This document shows, in pieces, positions 58,601-64,000 of a stretch of DNA of 64,000 nt. Position 1 is the first letter of the stretch, and each line of letters opens with the position of its first letter. The DNA is from Moringa oleifera (taxonomy: Eukaryota > Streptophyta > Magnoliopsida > Brassicales > Moringaceae), in contig JAJFZO010000344.1 of NCBI GenBank assembly GCA_021397835.1, positions 3,968,001-4,032,000 of the forward strand. The letters are read 5' to 3'. The notes beneath the pieces are model-generated. The model saw only the letters and a list, made by a program, of their open reading frames with translations. It did not search any database and had not been told where the DNA came from. Both the position numbers and the translations under genes were made by a program.

Positions 58601-60954
58601 GGATCTTATTCTTCTTGGTGCTACAGCTGTTGAGGACAAACTTCAAAATGGGGTCAGTTTAATGGCATTCAGAATACTTAGTTCCTCAATTGTTTTCTTC
58701 ATAAGAGCTTCGCATGATAAGACGAAAGACTGAATATTTCTTCTCTTGTGAACTGACAGGTTCCCGACTGCATTGATAAGCTTGCACAAGCTGGAATTAA
58801 GATATGGGTATTGACTGGAGATAAGATGGAGACGGCTATAAATATTGGGTATGATTAGTATACATGAATTTCGGTAATCCTCAATGCGAACTTTTTACAT
58901 TAGGTTCTGACTCCAGTGTTGGATTTGCAGTTTTGCATGTAGTTTGCTCAGACAAGGAATGAGACAAATAATTATTAACTCAGATACGCCAGAGAATAAG
59001 GCCCTTGAGAAAGCAGGGGACAAGGCTGCTGCTGCTGAGGTAACCCCTGACTTTCATCTGACGGTTTCAACTTTCATTTCTGTCCTTTCGTTGTACATTT
59101 TGAGATTTCTTAGCTGGGTGCTTGATGAAATAGAAACAGATTCTTAATCTAAATAGTTCGGTTTTTGGTCAATCTAACTTCAGGCTATGTATTATGAGTT
59201 GATGGGATCTTGTTGGTTCTATAGGCATTTAAGGTCAGTGTCCTCCATCAGATAAGTGAGGGGATAGAGCTGCTTACTGCATCAAGTGGAAACTCCGAGG
59301 CATTGGCATTGATCATCGATGGGAAGTCGCTCACCTACGCTTTAGAAGATGACATCAAAGACATGTTTCTGGAGCTCGCGATTGGTTGTGCATCTGTTAT
59401 TTGTTGTCGTTCATCTCCTAAACAGAAAGCACTTGTAAGTTATACCCATTCATCTCTCCCTGTTCCTCGTTCTCTTCTCCTCTTCGCATGCACATCTTAT
59501 ACACGATCACTGAGCTTTTTTCTAGTTCTAAACTGTAAGATCTTTCGTAAAACATGCAGGTTACGAGACTGGTTAAGACCAAAACAGGTAACACAACTTT
59601 GGCAATCGGAGACGGGGCAAATGATGTTGGAATGCTTCAAGAGGCAGATATTGGAGTCGGTATCAGTGGCGTAGAAGGAATGCAGGTCAATTATAAATAG
59701 ATTTCTCTAGGGTTTTTTCTTGGATCTTGTGTAAACCTGATGCATTTTCTCTTCTGGCTTCATGAATTCTGAACTTTCCTTCTGATGCATCGTCTTTTCA
59801 AAATTTCAGGCAGTCATGTCAAGTGACATTGCGATCGCGCAGTTTCGGTTTTTGGAGCGTTTGATACTCGTTCATGGACATTGGTGTTACCGAAGGATAT
59901 CATCCATGGTGAAGTCAACTTTTCAAATATCAAATCATAACCTGCTTTCCCAAGAAAGAATTAAACTTACCAAAGCTGAGGTCCAGTGAGTTCTAATGAT
60001 TGACACATATCTTCTTTTGTTTCCCAGATATGTTATTTCTTCTACAAGAACATTGCATTTGGTTTCTCGCTTTTCTTCTTCGAGATATACGCATCATTCT
60101 CAGGGCAAGCTGTATACAATGACTGGTTTCTATCGCTTTATAACGTCTTCTTCACGTCACTTCCCGTCATAGCTCTTGGGGTGTTCGACCAAGATGTCTC
60201 CGCCCGTTACTGTCTCAAGGTACCTCTCCTACTCAGATCTTCTTTGTTCTTCTAACAATTAAACCATCTTTGATAGATCACACGCAGCTTGATGATCATA
60301 TTGTCCTTCTGTACAATGTTACAGTTTCCTCTGTTATACCAAGAAGGCGTGCAGAATGTTCTATTCAGCTGGCTTAGAATCCTCGGGTGGGCATTCAATG
60401 GAGTATTGAGTGCTGTAGTCGTCTTCTTCTTCTGCATCTGCGCAATGAACACACAGGCCTTCCGTAAAGGCGGGGAAGTCGTGGGATTAGAAATCTTCGG
60501 TGCCACCATGTACACATGCATTGTCTGGGTAGTGAACTGCCAAATGGCTCTGTCTGTCAGTTACTTCACCTACATCCAGCATCTCTTCATCTGGGGCGGC
60601 ATTATTTTCTGGTACCTTTTCCTCTTGGCCTACGGCGCCATGGACCCGAACATCTCGACAACCGCCTACAAGGTCTTCATAGAAGCCTGCGCACCAGCTC
60701 CCTCGTTCTGGCTCCTCACTCTCTTCATCCTCATCTCTGCTCTCCTCCCGTATTTCACTTACTCCGCCGTCCAAATGCGGTTCTTCCCCACGTATCATCA
60801 GATGATACAGTGGATGAGAGTCGACGGACAATCAGATGACCCTGAGTACTGTCACATGGTGCGACAGAGGTCGTTGCGGCCTACAACAGTCGGGTATACG
60901 GCTCGGTTCGTAGCAAAATCGAAGCGCTTGAAACAGAAACACGAGCATCACTGA
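55637..60954 (+). CDS. P4-type phospholipid flippase (ALA8-12 group)
   Basis: Eleven exons: 55637-56029, 56656-58007, 58179-58289, 58376-58652, 58760-58848, 58931-59039, 59225-59434, 59560-59685, 59810-59908, 60028-60219 and 60325-60954. All are frame-consistent and give 1195 residues, the normal size for plant ALA proteins. The N-terminus [20 protein letters not shown] is followed by [14 protein letters not shown]-loop equivalent DGET is at 195-198. The phosphorylation site DKTGTLT has Asp426. KGAD marks the nucleotide-binding domain. The hinge motif GDGANDVG starts near 864. About ten membrane segments are expected, with the last six encoded mainly by exons 10-11 (for example [20 protein letters not shown]). 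The C-terminus has the group-specific HQMIQWMR and TTVGYTAR. It moves lipids from the outer to the cytosolic leaflet, with an ALIS/Cdc50 partner. The nearest Arabidopsis relatives are probably ALA9-ALA12; which one I cannot say. The upstream in-frame TTG is not the start. Confidence 0.95.
56400..56530. mobile_element. Short LTR/TRIM-like remnant in flippase intron 1
   Basis: GTATCCCACATCGGTTGTGG, followed by AAGGGCAGGTG, AATAAGTGTGAGAG and CTCAACCCGT, resembles the short, widely dispersed plant repeats whose ends read TCCCACATCGG (TRIM/solo-LTR type). No coding part and no 5S-like promoter were recognised. Borders are approximate. Confidence 0.4.
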
Positions 60955-61756
60955 CTCTCATTCTTTGTCTAGCTGTAGATTTGTTCTGCTCCTGGTTTCT
61001 TCTCTGTGTACATATATATATATTATACGCAGAAGAGTGTTGTAACCGTGCTGCTAGTGATCCGATGCCGGCAATGTAGAATGAGGTTTAGGTTAGGGTT
61101 TTTGTTTTTTTCTGTATGAGCTGCAAAATTGGGATTTTGATATTTTGTCAGCATTGAGGCAACAGTTATACAGTCAGTTTATCTGTTTATCAAATGTATA
61201 ATAACACGCATTTTTAATTAAATTCTTCTGGACTTCTTGTTCTTCCATGGATTCTGTGCAGCATCGTGATTACATATAGGAACTGCAGATAGCGAAGAAC
61301 TGATTGCCGTAGGCTCACCTTTCTTTGTTTCTGCAGCAATGGAGGAAGAAGGCTCGTGAAGGCTGCTAAATCAGAAGTCCTCTTCGTCAACCCTGTTCGT
61401 TAAAATCTTGGCTTAAAAAGTGTGGAGAATTGCCTCCTCTTTTAATCCATTTCTCCGGGCTGAGGCTGATGCCTGTCTCTAACAGAATCTTTCAGGGGTT
61501 TTGACATATGGAATCTGTTTGGACAGAGAGAAAATTGGCTGGAAAACAAGATCCTCAACAAGAAAATTGTAATGTCATTTTGTTTCTTCAGTTGTCCTCC
61601 TGATGAATACGAAGTAAGTTTCTCTAATACAATGAATTGAATGAATCATCATCACGAATGGGTTACGGAAAAGAAATCAAAACATCGAAGCCTAAAATCC
61701 TAAAATTAGTGACGCAAAAATCGTCGTGAGGTCACAAATGCTAAACTCGCTCTGAA
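60955..61756. other. Convergent 3' flanks of the flippase and CML genes
   Basis: The two genes face each other tail to tail, 802 bases apart. The region should hold both 3' UTRs. A short TA repeat lies at about 61011-61026. Candidate AATAAA-like signals are weak (TATAATAACA near 61197 for the flippase). No further gene is seen. Confidence 0.5.
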
Positions 61757-62248
61757 TTAGGAGAAATCAATGCCTAGGAAATCCGACGCAGACTTCGCCA
61801 TTATAGAAGCAAACTCGTGGAAGCTGATAACGCCATCGCCGTCGGTATCGGCCTCCTTGATCATCTCCCTTAGCTCTTTGTACGTCAACGGCTGCCCCAT
61901 CTTGGCCATGGCACCGGCTAGCTCAGCCGCGCTAATATAGCCATTGCCGTCGCGATCGAATGATCGAAAGACCTCTAAAAGCTGTTCCTGGTTGATCAAG
62001 ACCTCCTCGTTCATGTCAGGCAATATGGCGTTAACCAATTCATCGAATTCAACGAAGCCATTGCCGTTAGAGTCCATGTTGGCCAGAAGGACGTGAATTT
62101 GGTCGCCGGAAGGCTTTAGCCCTATCGACCGTAGCAATGCTGCGAGCTCTAGAATGGTGAGGCTGCCGTCGGAATCCATGTCGAAGCGAGCAAAAATATC
62201 CCGTAATTGATTCAGTTGATCCTCTATTCCTGCCATTTTGAACACCAT
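61757..62248 (-). CDS. Calmodulin-like EF-hand protein (CML15/16 type)
   Basis: Intronless, 163 residues, with four canonical EF-hand loops: 23-34 (DMDSDGSLTILE), 59-70 (DSNGNGFVEFDE), 98-109 (DRDGNGYISAAE) and 134-145 (DTDGDGVISFHE). Each has acidic or polar residues at positions 1, 3, 5 and Glu at position 12, so all four should bind Ca2+. The linker NEEVLINQEQLLEVFRSFDR and the end IMAKSASDFLG match the plant CML15/CML16 group. It is a cytosolic/nuclear Ca2+ sensor; its targets cannot be inferred here. Two possible starts exist, MVFK at 62248 and MAG at 62236. The second aligns better with relatives, so the protein may be 159 residues. No signal peptide or lipidation motif is seen. Confidence 0.94.
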   Translation of the reverse strand: MVFKMAGIEDQLNQLRDIFARFDMDSDGSLTILELAALLRSIGLKPSGDQIHVLLANMDSNGNGFVEFDELVNAILPDMNEEVLINQEQLLEVFRSFDRDGNGYISAAELAGAMAKMGQPLTYKELREMIKEADTDGDGVISFHEFASIMAKSASDFLGIDFS

Positions 62249-64000
62249 GCAATGCTTCTCTACGTAATGTACCGCAAGTGACCAGAAGAAAGATACAGAG
62301 ATGAAGATGGTAAGACGGTGAGGGCGACGGAGGAGAAGGAGGAGGAACGGGTGACGTTGGTGGTGGTGATTTTTTTTTTTTTTGGGGTTGTTAAAATTAT
62401 TCGAAAATAGGAGCGTGAGATGTTAAAATGTGCAAAGGGTTGGGTTGGGAAATCTTAAAAATAGAAAGCGCGTGGCGGTGGGATTTATTTTTATCAGTAA
62501 GACATATGAAAGCCTTAATTAAGAGATTCCCTTTGGACTTTCAGGGGACCACATAGGTTTAAATTTATATCATATGCTCCAAATCAGTATAAATTTATAT
62601 TATATATATATTTTTAAATTTAATATGTATTTAATGTGAAATTAGTTAATGATTTATTCATTTCCTAAATTTTTAAATTAATATTTTATAAATTAATAAT
62701 AACTGATATTAAAACAGAACACATTATTGAAATATCTTTAAAATAATTTAAATAAATTTATATTTTATTTTAAATTTATCTTTTAATTTTAAATAAATTT
62801 TAACTCATATACTACTTTTTATAATATTTTAAATTTCAATAAAATTATTTTTTACAAATTATTTGTTAATATTTAAATTTTTTATTTTTTTAATGAATGC
62901 GGCTTTAATTGGCCTTGTATTTATGAAAAATATAAGCCAAAACTTGCTATACAAGATTCTAAATTTAAATACCTATTTTAAAAATAAGTCCCAACATAAT
63001 TTAATTTTAAATAAAATTTGTTGTGTAATATCTTAATTTAAATAAATAATTTTTAAAATTAACTTTATACTATAAATTAAATAAAATTAAAATATCACAT
63101 ATAATTATTTTAATTAATATTAGAGAGTCTAAAAATAATCAATTTTTGTAATTTTCAGTAATAAATTGAAGATTTCCTAATTAGAATGAAGAAAAATAAT
63201 TTAAACGAAAAAATTGTTTATTAAATAAAACAAAAAATAAATAAGAAATCAAAATCAAAATCAAAGAGTTACATAAAGTAAAGCTCCGCCTGTCATTAAT
63301 TAAAGTGAACATGACATTAGTCCTTCAAATCAAATGTCGTGTCAGCGATTGAATTACGTGGCATGATCTCATTGGGTTGCAAGCTAAGGGCAACTGTGTA
63401 ATTGTGATGATGTTGGTCGTTCAGTGAACCGGCGTGGGCTTTTGTGTCATTACGGAGGATGCCAGAGCTCATGACACAGAAGGGGCCATTTGTTTCTTTC
63501 CTCTCTTCCAAAAGAGAAAAGGCAAAAAGGATGGCATGCGTGGCGCAGCTCACTACAGATGGACTTGTCTCTTCAGATTTAGACCATCATCACAGGGCCC
63601 ACAATAATAATATCACTAACCATAGTACTCAGGTCATCAAGCCCTTAATCATGAAAACAACCTAACTATCAAAGACATCAACTTAATGATGAAAATCATT
63701 TAAAAGAAGAAAATTTTAATGTGCCTTTTTTATTAAAATATTTTTTATAAAGTTAAAATAATAATTTTTTATTATGAAGTAAAGTTTTTAATTGGTTTAT
63801 ACAATTGAAAAAGATTTTAGCATTTAAAGCAATATACTTTTTATCATAATATTATTTAAAAATAAAATGAACTCTTTTATAGAGTCAAAATTATTATTTT
63901 TTATTTTTTGGTTATAAAGTGTAGTTTCTAATTTTTAAATACTGCTATAAGGAGGTCCTGATTTCATTTTGCCTATTTCAAAATTATAAAAAAAATAAAG
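62249..64000. other. CML promoter and AT-rich intergenic DNA
   Basis: About 62249-62470 is leader/promoter, with a T run and GGGG near 62371-62387. 62560-63240 is highly AT-rich simple DNA. 63300-63670 is more balanced, with short overlapping frames on both strands that I do not recognise. The window ends in AT-rich sequence. Confidence 0.45.

Noticed and set aside
1..64000. tRNA, rRNA, CRISPR or known miRNA precursors
   Set aside because: None seen on reading both strands by eye. CRISPR is not expected in a plant nuclear genome. Hairpins such as AGAGAGTGGGCTCTCT near 13057 are too short to call.

Overview
This is a nuclear fragment from an angiosperm, most likely a eudicot and plausibly a woody one. 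The genes are intron-rich with GT-AG splicing. The intergenic DNA is strongly AT-rich and holds decayed LINE, Ty1/copia, Ty3/gypsy and Mutator-like elements. The gene families are plant-type: a kinesin-8A-like motor, a MIZU-KUSSEI1-like DUF617 protein, Dr1/NC2-beta, the G-patch protein TOUGH, an ALA-type P4-ATPase and a CML15/16-type EF-hand protein. I cannot name the species.

Layout from left to right: the 3' half of a kinesin-8 gene on + (99-1714); a graveyard of transposons made of a LINE on - (about 2990-4560), a Ty1/copia on - (about 4561-6450) and a Ty3/gypsy with recognisable LTRs on + (about 6513-11199); a 3.3 kb stretch with no identifiable gene; an intronless MIZ1-like gene on - (14559-15302); the five-exon Dr1 gene on - (16433-22116); a second repeat region with a Mutator-like transposase relic (about 25690-27490) and a nearly whole but mutated Ty3/gypsy element with LTRs, primer-binding site and target-site duplication (28133-34220); the 16-exon TOUGH-like gene on + (36647-50989); the 11-exon phospholipid flippase gene on + (55637-60954); and, tail to tail with it, the intronless calmodulin-like gene on - (61757-62248), followed by AT-rich DNA.

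The genes form no shared pathway. They are ordinary housekeeping and developmental genes: microtubule motor, transcriptional repressor, RNA processing/miRNA biogenesis, lipid flipping, calcium sensing and a tropism-related family. Their grouping is interesting because, from memory, the same families sit in small separate clusters in Arabidopsis. The window therefore looks like a less fractionated ancestral block.

I found no convincing undescribed system. The most useful specific observations are a tandem duplication that copies a splice donor in Dr1, a tandem acceptor in TOUGH whose distal choice creates a stop codon, LINE 3' ends inside TOUGH introns, and long G/C homopolymers. Exon borders were assigned by hand from splice signals, reading-frame continuity and family resemblance. 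No alignment or database search was run.
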